Assembly: GCF_048060095.1 (NCBI RefSeq)
Contig: NZ_JBLUOA010000002.1
Span: 62,001 to 126,000, forward strand
Length of the DNA: 64,000 nt
Direction: 5' to 3'
From: JBLUOA01 sp048060095
GTDB lineage: Bacteria > Pseudomonadota > Alphaproteobacteria > Rhodobacterales > Rhodobacteraceae
In this document: piece after piece, positions 52,575 through 61,970 of the stretch
Layout of the letters: each line of letters opens with the position of its first letter
How positions within the stretch are numbered: the stretch's first letter is position 1
Translations under genes and position numbers: made by a program
The notes under the pieces: model-generated
What the model saw: only the letters and a program-made list of their open reading frames with translations
What the model was told of the DNA's origin: nothing
Database searches by the model: none

Positions 52575-53606
52575 ATGTTCTATGGTTTACGATCCTCGCG
52601 ACAATATCCCGACATGAGCGATGCGCGTGATTGGGTAAAGATTCTAGCAAACTACCGCGACCCCAGCACGTTGCGCAGTTCATTTGAACTCGCCGTCACC
52701 TTGGGGCCTTTTGTGGCGCTTTGGGCTTTAGCGTGGTGGTCGTTGTCGATCAGTGCATGGCTGACCCTCGCAATATCCCTTTGTAACTCGGCCTTTCTCC
52801 TGCGCCTGTTTGCAATCCAACACGATTGCGGACACGGAGCGTTTTTCCATAGCCGGGTCGTGCGCGATTGGTTGGGGCGCGCAATTGGGGTGCTGACGTT
52901 GACTCCCTACGACGTCTGGCGACGGTCACATTCCGTTCACCATAGTTCTTCAGGGAATCTTGGTCGCAGGGGGATGGGCGATATCCATATGTTGACTGTC
53001 GCAGAGTATCGCGGCCTTACACCTCTCAAGCGCTTGGGCTATCGGCTTTATCGTCACCCAATCGTATTGTTCGGACTGGGACCGGGCTATCTGTTTTTTT
53101 TGCAAAACCGATTGCCCTTGGGGCTGATGAGCAAGGCGAAGTACTGGATAAGCGCGATGTGTACGAATGTTGCGATACTCGCTGCGTTGACGCTAATTCT
53201 ATATTTTGGCGGCGTGATGCCGATCCTGCTGATTTTTCTGCCCTCAACGCTTCTCGCAGCGTCGGCGGGACTTTGGTTGTTCTACGTGCAGCATCAATTC
53301 GACACTACGCATTGGGAAGCCGAAGAGGATTGGGATTTGCATGATGCCGCCCTACACGGAAGTTCGCACTATGTGTTGCCACCTGTTCTGCAATGGTTGA
53401 GCGCAAATATTGGCATCCACCATGTCCATCACCTTTACAGCCGCATCCCATTCTACCGCTTGCCTGAAGTGTTGCGCGACTACTCCGTCCTTGCGGACGG
53501 CAATCGAATGACGATCCGTGAGAGCATTGCGAACGCGCGATTGCACCTATGGGATGAAAACAGCAAAAAGTTACTTTCGTTTTCGCAGGCAGAGAAGACC
53601 GTGTGA
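52575..53606 (+). CDS. Membrane fatty acid desaturase (acyl-lipid type)
   Basis: The enzyme has the three desaturase boxes: HDCGHGAF (near residue 83), HSVHH (near 119) and HHVHH (near 290), with four membrane helices. This is the delta-12/omega-3-like acyl-lipid group. Starts at 52509, 52575 and 52614 are possible; 52575 has GCAGG just upstream. It stands directly right of an IS3 remnant, has less GC than housekeeping genes here and is unrelated in detail to the desaturase-fold enzyme at 5970. That suggests acquisition. Confidence 0.87.
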   Translation: MFYGLRSSRQYPDMSDARDWVKILANYRDPSTLRSSFELAVTLGPFVALWALAWWSLSISAWLTLAISLCNSAFLLRLFAIQHDCGHGAFFHSRVVRDWLGRAIGVLTLTPYDVWRRSHSVHHSSSGNLGRRGMGDIHMLTVAEYRGLTPLKRLGYRLYRHPIVLFGLGPGYLFFLQNRLPLGLMSKAKYWISAMCTNVAILAALTLILYFGGVMPILLIFLPSTLLAASAGLWLFYVQHQFDTTHWEAEEDWDLHDAALHGSSHYVLPPVLQWLSANIGIHHVHHLYSRIPFYRLPEVLRDYSVLADGNRMTIRESIANARLHLWDENSKKLLSFSQAEKTV

Positions 53607-53736
53607 TCAGTGTCGGCCTATTCTTACCGTTGAACGGATCGTTTAATGCTGAGTTGCAGCCCGTCAAATCTACCATCGGGCTCATATTGCAAACGATCTG
53701 GGGACCACGAACCCGATGAGGCGATAGCGTCAATAC

Positions 53737-54531
53737 TCAAGGTCGCGCGATCGCTCCAAACACCATTTCTCCTATAACCGTTGCGCCACTTGAACGGCGC
53801 TCTTCTGCCAATCGCTGTTCCAGCGTTTCCACGTCGATTTCACGCGCTGTAGCAACACCTGCGGCCTCAATGCGCGGCAACATCACTTTCAGAATATCTG
53901 CCGTCAGACCCGCTTGTGTGGGGGTTTCCACCACCGCTTCAGCAGAAATAGTGATGCGTGAGCAACCTGCGGCAGATAGAATTTGATGTAGCTCGAAACC
54001 CGTGTTGATGTTTGCGCCTTCGGACTGAACGGTACTCCAAATCCACGACCGCGCCTGACGATGAAGCGGCAGCGATGTGCTTGCGTGCATAATTGATGCA
54101 TCGTGCTCTTGAACAATGAAAACCCCATCTGGGTTCAATAGCTTGATAAGAGCCTTTGTGGTTTCAATTTGTTGCGGTAAATACATCAGAACACGCCGAC
54201 ACATAATGACATCAAACGTCTCTCCCTGCTCTGCGAATATTCTAATGTCGTGTTCTGCGAAAGATACGTTGCTGACGCCGTCATTTTCGGCTGTCTGACG
54301 AGCCACTTGCAACGCGGCGGAGTTCAGATCAATTCCTAGCACCTCTCCACTGTGCCCAACTGCCTTAGCTAGTCGGAACGTAACGTCGCCGCCACCGCAT
54401 CCAAAATCCAATGCCTTTGCGCCCTGCTCAATACCAGCTTGAGCGATCAAACGGTCTGTAATCGTGCCACCATTATCCATAAGCATGGCAGCTACACGCT
54501 CTTTGTTGTCAAAACCATACGTCACGTCCAC
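53737..54531 (-). CDS. Class I SAM-dependent methyltransferase
   Basis: This 264-residue protein has the SAM-binding motif I ALDFGCGGGDVTFRLA (GCGGG near residue 44), motif II with D in VLGIDLNSAAL, and motif IV FDVIMCRRVLMYLP. The fold is that of small-molecule methyltransferases, with an extra C-terminal helix domain. The substrate is unknown. It is convergent with the desaturase gene and divergent from the acetyltransferase gene. Confidence 0.82.
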   Translation of the reverse strand: MDVTYGFDNKERVAAMLMDNGGTITDRLIAQAGIEQGAKALDFGCGGGDVTFRLAKAVGHSGEVLGIDLNSAALQVARQTAENDGVSNVSFAEHDIRIFAEQGETFDVIMCRRVLMYLPQQIETTKALIKLLNPDGVFIVQEHDASIMHASTSLPLHRQARSWIWSTVQSEGANINTGFELHQILSAAGCSRITISAEAVVETPTQAGLTADILKVMLPRIEAAGVATAREIDVETLEQRLAEERRSSGATVIGEMVFGAIARP

Positions 54532-54687
54532 TAAGGGCTCTCTGCCGCCGTCGGATACACCGCGGCATCAGTCGAAAATCCGGCATATCTAGCGGCTGAC
54601 GGCCCGAAGCTACCGTTGGTATCGACCAGAATTGCTTCGGCTGGGTATCACATTGCCGGCGTTCCAAAAATTGCGCAGTCTTGGCAT

Positions 54688-55134
54688 ATGCCGATACGGA
54701 TCGCTAACTTCTCGGATCTACATGGTTGGGTTGAACTCCGCGCCCAGCTTTGGGACGATACTCCGCTCGACCGACATCGGGACGAAGCTACTGCGATGCT
54801 CGCCAAATCTCCTGATGAATGCATCGTTTTCTTGGATGTCGTCGATGGAACAGGCATCCGTGCATTCGCTGAAGCGGCCCTGCGCTATGATCACGTAAAC
54901 GGATGCGAGACGTCGCCGGTTGCTTTTCTCGAAGGTGTTTTCGTACGTCCCGAAAATCGAGGGTCCGGCATCGGTCGGTCATTGTTGGGTTCGGTTCAAT
55001 CCTGGGCACGGAAAATGGGCTGCTCGGAGCTTGCATCTGACGCCGACACCAAGAACCTAGCAAGTCATGCGTTTCACCGAGCCCTGGGCTTCGACGAAAC
55101 TGACCGCGTCGTGTATTTTCGAAAACCGCTTTAG
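54688..55134 (+). CDS. GNAT acetyltransferase, AAC(6')-like
   Basis: The 148-residue protein has the acetyl-CoA loop FVRPENRGSGIGRSLLGSVQSWARKMGC (R-G-x-G-x-G in GSGIG) and the aminoglycoside 6'-acetyltransferase-like stretches RAFAEAALRYDHVNGCETSPVAFLEGVFV and ELASDADTKNLASHAFHRALGFDETDRVVYFRK. The start is the ATG at 54688 (MPIRIANF); an upstream ATG at 54616 adds a non-conserved leader. Environmental AAC(6')-like genes are common, and resistance is not shown by sequence. Confidence 0.8.
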   Translation: MPIRIANFSDLHGWVELRAQLWDDTPLDRHRDEATAMLAKSPDECIVFLDVVDGTGIRAFAEAALRYDHVNGCETSPVAFLEGVFVRPENRGSGIGRSLLGSVQSWARKMGCSELASDADTKNLASHAFHRALGFDETDRVVYFRKPL

Positions 55135-55342
55135 GTCTGCTTTCCTTCGCTCGAAATCACCTGAGGCGGTCGCAGCACCGATCAATATGGCTCCGATGCC
55201 GAAATACCAACTGCAACCCATTGTTTGAGCCGTCCATCTCGAAAACACTCAGCAACGTGCGTGGTAAGCGCGTGTGGAATCATCAGAGATTGGTGGTAAT
55301 TTTGTTGATATATTACAATGCTTTAAATATAGTAAACTTGTT

Positions 55343-55432
55343 TGGCGGAGGAGGTGGGATTCGAACCCACGGTAGACTTTCACCTACGTCGGTTTTCAAG
55401 ACCGGTGCATTCAACCACTCTGCCACTCCTCC
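55343..55432 (-). tRNA. tRNA-Ser (anticodon TGA)
   Basis: On the minus strand a 7-bp acceptor stem GGAGGAG/CTCCTCC, a long variable arm and the T-arm GGTTCGAATCC are seen. The anticodon loop CTTGAAA gives TGA at 34-36. The 3' CCA is encoded (TGG on the plus strand at 55343). The gene faces the low-GC, IS-bearing block to its left. Confidence 0.95.
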
Positions 55433-55631
55433 GACGGGGTTTCGCTTAAACGCCCGACGCCGATTCTGAAAGGGAATTTCAACGGGGAATTTTGCCTATG
55501 TCGCTTGGCGGTCTTTCCAACGGGCATTGGCAACGCTAAGATGCGCGCGGGCGCTGGCCTTTCAGCCCAGCAGAGCAAATCAGACCGTTAATCGGCAATA
55601 CGCGCAGCGAATGGCGTTGCAAGGGGGCAAA

Positions 55632-56486
55632 ATGGCAAGAACAAAGCTGGGACAGCTTTTGGCACTTTCGGGTTTGGTCGTCGCATTGGCGGGCTGCGAA
55701 GACGGTGGAGGCTTTAATTTCCTAAGGAATAACCAAGACGCATCGGCGGACGGAGCACCCGCAGCGCGATCAGCCACAACCGTTGAACGAGATGTCGAAG
55801 CACCGGATGTGTTTCAGGTGTCCGAAGACGGGCTGTGGGACGGACGCCCCTCGCTTGGCGGCGTTTGGGTGGCCTATCCTGATGTCGCGGACCCGGAACG
55901 GGTGATGATCCGCAACAGCAGCACCGGCAAATCCGTTGTCGGCGCGCTGTTCAGACGTGAACGGGAAACGCCGGGGCCGTCGCTGCAAGTCTCCTCCGAC
56001 GCAGCTGAGGCGCTTGGAATGCTGGCCGGGCAACCGGCGAGTCTGAGTGTTGTCGCGCTCCACAAGGAAGAAGTGCCTGAGGTCGTGGAAACCGAAGCAG
56101 CAACCACAGCGCTCGGCGCGCCTGAGCAGATTGATCAGACAACAATCGATCCGATCGAAGCAGCTTCTGCCGCGATTGATGGGGGCGGAGAGACCGCTGA
56201 AGCTGCCACGGCCGCGCCAGCAGCGGCGCCTGCCCAACCCACATCATCTTCGCTGAGTAAGCCGTTCATCCAAATCGGAATTTTCAGCGTTGAGGAAAAC
56301 GCCGAAGGCACCGCAACATCCTTGCGCGCGGCCGGGCTTGTCCCGACAGTGTCCGAGGGATCCAGCAACGGCAATGCGTTCTGGCGCGTCGTTGTCGGGC
56401 CCGCACAGTCGGAGTCTGACCGCGAAGTGCTTTTGGCGAAGGTCAAGAACCTCGGCTTCGAAGACGCCTATTTCGTAACCAACTGA
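55632..56486 (+). CDS. SPOR-domain lipoprotein
   Basis: This protein of about 284 residues has a lipoprotein signal (LGQLLALSGLVVALAGC, Cys near residue 20) and a C-terminal SPOR domain (FIQIGIFSVEENAEGTATSLRAAGLV; FWRVVVGP), which binds denuded glycan strands at the septum. Between them lies an RlpA-like or SPOR-linker region with acidic, Ala/Pro-rich stretches. The ATG at 55632 follows AAGGGGGC; an earlier in-frame start near 55527 is less likely. It precedes the D,D-carboxypeptidase gene by 21 bases. Confidence 0.83.
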   Translation: MARTKLGQLLALSGLVVALAGCEDGGGFNFLRNNQDASADGAPAARSATTVERDVEAPDVFQVSEDGLWDGRPSLGGVWVAYPDVADPERVMIRNSSTGKSVVGALFRRERETPGPSLQVSSDAAEALGMLAGQPASLSVVALHKEEVPEVVETEAATTALGAPEQIDQTTIDPIEAASAAIDGGGETAEAATAAPAAAPAQPTSSSLSKPFIQIGIFSVEENAEGTATSLRAAGLVPTVSEGSSNGNAFWRVVVGPAQSESDREVLLAKVKNLGFEDAYFVTN

Positions 56487-56507
56487 GACACGGGATAACG
56501 ATCAACA

Positions 56508-57671
56508 ATGACACGTCGCCTATTGCCGATCCTGATAAGCGCGATTGCGTGCGTCGCGACCATCCTGCCCGTCCACGCCTTTGAGACGCGGGCGGAAGCG
56601 GCATATGTGATCGACCTGAAAACGAACACGGTGCTTCTGGAAAAGGAAGCGGACGTGCCGCTTCCCCCTGCATCCATGTCAAAGCTGATGACACTCAACA
56701 TGCTGTTTGAGGCGTTGCAGGATGGCCGCGTGGCGATGGATACCCGGTTCGGAGTGTCGGCACGGGCGGCTGCTATGGGTGGCTCTACCATGTTCCTGAC
56801 GGAACGCGACCGCCCAACGGTTGAGGAGCTGATCCAAGGCATTATCGTGCAGTCGGGCAACGATGCCTGCGTGGTGGTGGCCGAAGGGCTCGGAGGATCA
56901 GAAGATGCCTTTGCGCGCATGATGAACGAACGCGCCAAAGACCTCGGCATGGCGGGCAGCACCTTCGCCAACTCCTCTGGCTGGCCGAACCCGGCACAAC
57001 GGATGAGTATGCGCGACCTCGGCACCCTCGCAAAACGTCTGATTGAAGAATTCCCGGAATATTACGGCTATTTCGGCCAGATCGAGTTCGGATACGATGG
57101 CCGCGCGCCCGACAACCGCTTTAACCGCAACCCGTTGCTCGAACTCGGGATCGGCGCAGACGGCCTGAAAACCGGTCACACGAGCGAGGCTGGATATGGG
57201 CTTGTCGGGTCGGCGACGCAGGGCACCCGCCGCATTGTGTTCGTCATCACGGGCCTGCAAAGCGAAACCGACCGGGCCGAGGAATCCGAGCGTGTCGTAA
57301 ACTGGGCCTTTCGCCAGTTCTCCGAACGCGAGGTGATTGCCCAAGGCGCGAAGTTCGCGGATGCCGAAGTGTGGCTTGGCGACGCGAGCGAGGTCGGGCT
57401 GATCGCGCCGAAAGACTACACGCTGCTGGTCCCTGCCCTGTCCCGCGATGGGGTCACGGCAGAAGTTGTTTACACAACGCCCATCGAAGCCCCGATTGAG
57501 GAAGGCCAGCAACTGGGTGAGCTTGTGATCCATCTTGATGGCCTGCCTGAAACCCGCCTTCCGCTGGTCGCTGATCGCGCCGTCAACGCGGGCGGGTTCG
57601 TGCCGCGCCTGCGCACCGCGGCGCGCGTATTGTTTCGCGACGTGGTCGGGGACGCCGTGAGCTTCAATTGA
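56508..57671 (+). CDS. D-alanyl-D-alanine carboxypeptidase (PBP5/6 class)
   Basis: The 387-residue secreted protein has a signal peptide (LPILISAIACVATILPVHA) and the penicillin-binding motifs: S-x-x-K in SMSKLMTLN (serine near residue 61), S-G-N in QSGNDACVV and KTG in LKTGHTSEA. It trims the terminal D-Ala of peptidoglycan pentapeptides. The C-terminal domain of PBP5 type follows, with an amphipathic end (RTAARVLFRDVVGDAVSF). Its stop shares TGATG with the tmk start. Confidence 0.93.
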   Translation: MTRRLLPILISAIACVATILPVHAFETRAEAAYVIDLKTNTVLLEKEADVPLPPASMSKLMTLNMLFEALQDGRVAMDTRFGVSARAAAMGGSTMFLTERDRPTVEELIQGIIVQSGNDACVVVAEGLGGSEDAFARMMNERAKDLGMAGSTFANSSGWPNPAQRMSMRDLGTLAKRLIEEFPEYYGYFGQIEFGYDGRAPDNRFNRNPLLELGIGADGLKTGHTSEAGYGLVGSATQGTRRIVFVITGLQSETDRAEESERVVNWAFRQFSEREVIAQGAKFADAEVWLGDASEVGLIAPKDYTLLVPALSRDGVTAEVVYTTPIEAPIEEGQQLGELVIHLDGLPETRLPLVADRAVNAGGFVPRLRTAARVLFRDVVGDAVSFN

Positions 57672-58294
57672 TGTCGCAGGGGCGCTTTATCACCTTTGAA
57701 GGCATCGACGGGTCCGGCAAATCAACGCAAGCAAGGCTGCTTGCCCAACATCTGCAAGATCGTGGCGCTAAGGTCGTTCTGACCCGCGAACCCGGTGGCT
57801 CTCCGGGTGCTGAGGACATTCGCGCTCTGGTACTGGAGGGGGACCCCGACAAATGGTCCGCCGAGACGGAGCTTTTGCTGTTCACCGCCGCCCGCCGTGA
57901 CCATCTGGAAAAGACAATCGACCCCGCGCTTCGCGCCGGGAAAATCGTGATATCGGATCGGTTCGCGGATTCCACCCGGCTGTATCAAGGGATTACCCGC
58001 GGGGATTTGCGGGCCAAGGTCGATACGCTTCACGAGATGATGATCGGGCGGGAACCGGATACGACCTTCATCATCGACATGGACCCTGATGTAGGGTTGG
58101 AGCGCGCGCTGTCCCGTCAGACCTCCGAAGAACGGTTCGAGGGCTTTGGCGTCGATCTGCAACGAAAGATGCGCGACGGTTTCCTGAAACTTGCCGAAGA
58201 ATTTTCGAACCGCTGCATCGTCATCGACGGCGCCCGCGCGGTGGAGGATGTTGCAGTGGACGTTGCGGCCAAAGCTGATGCGCTGCTCGCATGA
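57671..58294 (+). CDS. tmk: Thymidylate kinase
   Basis: The 207-residue kinase has the P-loop FEGIDGSGKSTQARLL, the DRFADS motif and the DMDPDVGLERAL segment near the lid. It phosphorylates dTMP to dTDP for DNA synthesis. The ATG at 57671 lies in TGATG with the carboxypeptidase stop; a TTG at 57668 is not needed. It overlaps holB by 4 bases. The order tmk-holB-tatD is widespread. Confidence 0.95.
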   Translation: MSQGRFITFEGIDGSGKSTQARLLAQHLQDRGAKVVLTREPGGSPGAEDIRALVLEGDPDKWSAETELLLFTAARRDHLEKTIDPALRAGKIVISDRFADSTRLYQGITRGDLRAKVDTLHEMMIGREPDTTFIIDMDPDVGLERALSRQTSEERFEGFGVDLQRKMRDGFLKLAEEFSNRCIVIDGARAVEDVAVDVAAKADALLA

Positions 58295-59427
58295 AAGACG
58301 GCTCTCCCAACCCCGAAAGTGACCGGGTCGAAGGCGCACCGCATCCGCGCGAAACCAAAACCCTGTTCGGTCATACAGCGGCAGAGGACGCGTTTCTTGA
58401 CGCCTACCGCTCTGACAGGCTGCATCACGCGTGGCTGATCAGCGGGCCACGCGGCGTTGGCAAAGCAACGCTCGCTTGGCGCATCGCACGGTTCCTGTTG
58501 GCGACACCGATTGCTGGTGAAACGGGATTGTTCGACGACGCGACGGAAGCACCCACAACGCTCAGCATCTCGCCAGACCATCCCGTCGCCGCCCGAACCC
58601 GCGCCCTGTCTGAACCGCGCCTACACCTGATGCGCACGCCGTGGGATGATGAGAAGAACCGCTTCAAGCAAGGGATCACGGTTGATGAAACCCGTGCGCT
58701 GCGCGGGTTCTTTTCCATGTCGGCAGCCGATGGCGGACGGCGGGTTGTGATCGTCGATGCCGCCGACGACATGAACGTCAACGCGGCCAACGCGCTTTTG
58801 AAACTGCTGGAAGAACCGCCAGAGAACGCGACGCTTTTGCTGGTCAGCCATCAGCCGACTGGCCTACTGCCAACGATCCGATCCCGCTGCCGGACGCTGC
58901 GCCTGTCGCGCCTGTCACCTGACGATATGGCTCGCGCCCTTAGCGCCGCTGATCTACCGCCGACTGACGACACCGAATCCTTGGCGGCCCTCGCCGATGG
59001 ATCGGTCGGAGAGGCCATACGCCTGCTGAACCTCGATGGGCTGAAAACCTACAAGACTCTTGTCGATCTGTTCGCCACGTCCCCCGGCCTGGACCGTCCG
59101 AAACTGATCTCGCTTGCCGAAAGCGTCGTGGGCGCCAAGGCGGTCGCCCGCTACGATCTGCTGCTGGGTTTGATTGAACTGTTCCTGTCCCGCCTCGCCC
59201 GCGCCGGTGTAACGGGCCCGATGACCCCCGCCGCCGCCCCCGGCGAAGCGGAGCTTTTGGCGCGACTCAGTCCCTCCCCGGCTGCCGGACGCGCCTGGGC
59301 CGAAATTCAGCAGAGCCTTAGCGAACGGGTCCGGCATGGGCGGGCGGTCAACCTTGACCCTGCCTCTCTCATCCTCGATATGGGGTTCAGTATTGATGCG
59401 ACGGCGGCAAAATGGGCCGCCCGATAA
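58291..59427 (+). CDS. holB: DNA polymerase III, delta prime subunit
   Basis: This 378-residue clamp-loader subunit has the AAA+ fold with a modified P-loop, ISGPRGVGKATLAWRIA, as usual for delta prime, and the motif VVIVDAADDMNVNAANALLKLLEEPP. The SRC arginine region follows in TIRSRCRTLRLSRL. With delta and DnaX it loads the sliding clamp. It starts in a 4-base overlap with tmk. Confidence 0.93.
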   Translation: MKDGSPNPESDRVEGAPHPRETKTLFGHTAAEDAFLDAYRSDRLHHAWLISGPRGVGKATLAWRIARFLLATPIAGETGLFDDATEAPTTLSISPDHPVAARTRALSEPRLHLMRTPWDDEKNRFKQGITVDETRALRGFFSMSAADGGRRVVIVDAADDMNVNAANALLKLLEEPPENATLLLVSHQPTGLLPTIRSRCRTLRLSRLSPDDMARALSAADLPPTDDTESLAALADGSVGEAIRLLNLDGLKTYKTLVDLFATSPGLDRPKLISLAESVVGAKAVARYDLLLGLIELFLSRLARAGVTGPMTPAAAPGEAELLARLSPSPAAGRAWAEIQQSLSERVRHGRAVNLDPASLILDMGFSIDATAAKWAAR

Positions 59428-59438
59428 GGCGGTTAGAC

Positions 59439-60242
59439 ATGACGACACCAGAAATCACCGACAGCCATTGCCACCTCGATTTTCCCGATTTTGACGGGGA
59501 ATTGCCGGATGTGATCGCCCGCGCCGCCGAAAATGGCGTGACCCGGATGGTGACGATCTGCACCAAACTGCGGCTTGAACCGCAGGTCCGCGCCATTGCC
59601 GAGGCGCACGAAAACGTCTTCTACGCCGCCGGCACCCACCCGATGAGCGCGGCGGACGAACCACTTGCCACCGTTGACCAACTGACCGCCTTGGCGACGC
59701 ATCCGAAATGCGTCGGCATCGGCGAAACCGGGTTGGATTACCACTACACGTCCGAAAGCGCGGCGGTGCAGCAGGATAGCCTGCGCATCCATATCGAGGC
59801 CGCGCGCCAGACCGGCCTGCCGCTGATTATCCACGCCCGCGCCGCTGATGATGACATGGCGAAAATCCTGAACGATGAGTTCAAGAACGGCGTCTATACC
59901 TGTGTTATGCATTGCTTTTCCAGCTCTGCCGAGCTTGCGAAAGCCGCGCTGGACCTCGGCTTCTACCTGTCGATGTCAGGCATCGCGACCTTCCCCAAAA
60001 GTCAAGAGCTTCGGGATATCTTCGCCGCCGCCCCCGTTGACCGCATCCTTGTCGAAACCGATGCGCCCTACCTCGCCCCGCCGCCTTATCGCGGCAAGCG
60101 GAATGAACCGGGTTACACCATGCACACGGCGCAGTTCGGCGCAGAGATCTTCGGCCTTCCCTACGAAGAATTCGCCGCGCATACCCAGGCGAACTTTGAT
60201 CGCCTGTTCAGCAAGGCCGCGCAATACGAGAAGGCCGCCTGA
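59439..60242 (+). CDS. TatD-family metal-dependent DNase/hydrolase
   Basis: The 267-residue TIM-barrel protein has the TatD metal ligands in DSHCHLDFPDFD (H-x-H), GIGETGLDYHY (E), PLIIHARAADDD (H), MHCFSSS (H) and ILVETDAPYLAP (D). Members are nucleases or D-tyrosyl-like hydrolases. The ATG at 59439 has AAGGCGG upstream; the frame opens earlier at 59412 inside holB. Its TGA overlaps the ATG of the next gene. Confidence 0.93.
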   Translation: MTTPEITDSHCHLDFPDFDGELPDVIARAAENGVTRMVTICTKLRLEPQVRAIAEAHENVFYAAGTHPMSAADEPLATVDQLTALATHPKCVGIGETGLDYHYTSESAAVQQDSLRIHIEAARQTGLPLIIHARAADDDMAKILNDEFKNGVYTCVMHCFSSSAELAKAALDLGFYLSMSGIATFPKSQELRDIFAAAPVDRILVETDAPYLAPPPYRGKRNEPGYTMHTAQFGAEIFGLPYEEFAAHTQANFDRLFSKAAQYEKAA

Positions 60243-61039
60243 TGGCGCAGCATCGTTTTACCATCCTCGGCTGCGGATCGTCCGGCGGCGTCCCAAGGCT
60301 TGGCGGCCATTGGGGGGAGTGTGATCCGAACAACCCGAAAAACCGGCGGCAAAGATGCTCTATGCTGGTTGAACGGGTTGCGGAGTCCGGCACGACGACC
60401 GTTCTGATCGACACCTCCCCCGACATGCGCAATCAGCTTTTGTCGGCAGGGGTCGGACGCCTTGATGGCGTCGCCTACACCCACGCCCATGCGGACCATG
60501 TGCACGGCATCGACGACCTGCGGATGATCGTGTTCAACATAAAAACCCGCCTGCCGGTTTGGGCGGATGAACCGACACGCGCCGATCTGATGAAGCGGTT
60601 CAGCTATGCCTTCGTGCAGCCCGAAACGTCTAACTACCCGCCAATCCTTGAGATGAACGATATCGACGGCGATGTTGTCGTCGATGGCGCGGGCGGGCCG
60701 ATTACGCTGTCCCCGTTCGATGTGAAACATGGTTCCATCAACGCGAAGGGGTTTCGGATCGGTGGCCTCGCTTACCTGCCCGATGTGGAACAGATGAATG
60801 ACGCCGCGTGGAAAGCGGTGAAAGACCTCGACATCTGGGTGCTCGATTCCCTGCGCCGCGCGCCGCACCCGACCCACACGCATTTCGAACAGTCGCTAGA
60901 ATGGATCGCCCGCGCCGCGCCTAAACGCGCTGTGCTGACGAATATGCACTTCGACCTCGACTATGCGGCGGTTGATGCGGAATCCCCCGGCAATGTCACC
61001 CCCGCGTTTGACGGCATGACCCTGACGCTGGACGTTTAG
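60242..61039 (+). CDS. MBL-fold hydrolase, PhnP-like
   Basis: This 265-residue metallo-beta-lactamase-fold protein has the PhnP-type start LGCGSSGGVPRLGGHWGEC and metal box THAHADHVHGIDDLR, with IDTSPDMRNQLL, HTHFE and MHFDLDYA. It resembles cyclic-phosphate phosphodiesterases. The ATG lies in TGATG with the tatD stop. It is the last gene of the housekeeping run, and no phosphonate operon is adjacent, so a general phosphodiesterase role is likely. Confidence 0.88.
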   Translation: MAQHRFTILGCGSSGGVPRLGGHWGECDPNNPKNRRQRCSMLVERVAESGTTTVLIDTSPDMRNQLLSAGVGRLDGVAYTHAHADHVHGIDDLRMIVFNIKTRLPVWADEPTRADLMKRFSYAFVQPETSNYPPILEMNDIDGDVVVDGAGGPITLSPFDVKHGSINAKGFRIGGLAYLPDVEQMNDAAWKAVKDLDIWVLDSLRRAPHPTHTHFEQSLEWIARAAPKRAVLTNMHFDLDYAAVDAESPGNVTPAFDGMTLTLDV

Positions 61040-61040
61040 C

Positions 61041-61970
61041 GTGCAGGCGCTGATCGAGGTTATCCTTCCGGTCTTCCTCGTCATCGGATTTGGCTACCTT
61101 GCCGTGTGGCGAAAGCTGTTCAGCGCGAACGGGGTCGATGGATTGATGAAGTTCACCCAGAATTTCGCGATCCCCTGCCTGCTGTTCCGCGCGATCTCAT
61201 CGCTCGACCTGTCTCAAAGCTTTGATGTCGGGCTGCTGGCAAGTTTTTACACCGGCGCAACCCTCTGCTTTCTGCTCGGTATCTGCGGCGCGCGCTACAT
61301 CTTTGGCCGCAACTGGGAAGACGCCATCGCCATCGGGTTTTGCTGTCTCTTCTCGAACTCCGTCCTGCTCGGCCTGCCGATCACCGAACGCGCCTACGGC
61401 GATGGCGCGCTTGCCGGAAACTACGCGATCATCGCGCTTCATTCGCCGTTTTGCTACGCGGTCGGCATCACGTGCATGGAGGTCGTGCGCAACCGCGGGC
61501 GAAGCCCGTTTGACACCGGGCGACGGGTTATCACCGCGATGTTCCGCAACGCGCTCGTCATCGGTATCGCGCTGGGGTTTGTGGTCAACCTCGGCGGGAT
61601 CAACCTGCCCGGTGTTCTCATCGACGCCGTTGATCTGATGGTCCGCGCCGCCCTGCCCGCCGCGTTGTTTGGCTTGGGCGGCGTGCTCGTCCGCTATCGG
61701 CCCGAAGGCGACATGCGCACGATACTTTACGTCTGTGGGATATCACTGATGGTGCATCCGCTGATTGTCTGGACCATCGGCAGCGCGATTGATCTGCCGA
61801 CAGACGCCTTCCGCTCTGCGGTGCTGACCTCAGCCATGGCGCCCGGAATCAACGCTTATGTCTTTGCCAATATGTATGGCCGCGCGCAGCGGGTCGCGGC
61901 CTCTGCCGTTTTGCTGGCGACCGCGCTGACGATCCTGACTGCGTGGTTCTGGCTTGGCGTGCTGGGCTAA
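61041..61970 (+). CDS. AEC-family (auxin efflux carrier type) transporter
   Basis: The 309-residue membrane protein has 10 predicted helices in two sets of five, with the AEC motifs VILPVFLVIGFGYLAVWRK near the start, GFCCLFSNSVLLGLPI and SAMAPGINAYVFANMYGR near the end. Members export or import small organic anions such as malonate or amino acids. A GTG at 61041 follows the MBL stop by one base. The stop overlaps that of the convergent tamB gene. Confidence 0.88.
   Translation: MQALIEVILPVFLVIGFGYLAVWRKLFSANGVDGLMKFTQNFAIPCLLFRAISSLDLSQSFDVGLLASFYTGATLCFLLGICGARYIFGRNWEDAIAIGFCCLFSNSVLLGLPITERAYGDGALAGNYAIIALHSPFCYAVGITCMEVVRNRGRSPFDTGRRVITAMFRNALVIGIALGFVVNLGGINLPGVLIDAVDLMVRAALPAALFGLGGVLVRYRPEGDMRTILYVCGISLMVHPLIVWTIGSAIDLPTDAFRSAVLTSAMAPGINAYVFANMYGRAQRVAASAVLLATALTILTAWFWLGVLG

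Noticed and set aside
55057..55248. Minus-strand frame with a membrane-like stretch between the acetyltransferase and tRNA-Ser
   Set aside because: It overlaps the acetyltransferase gene on the other strand for 78 bases and has no start or family evidence.
52256..55432. Possible integrative island ending at tRNA-Ser
   Set aside because: The tRNA 3' end faces the low-GC block, but I find no repeat of the tRNA end and no integrase, so island integration is not supported.
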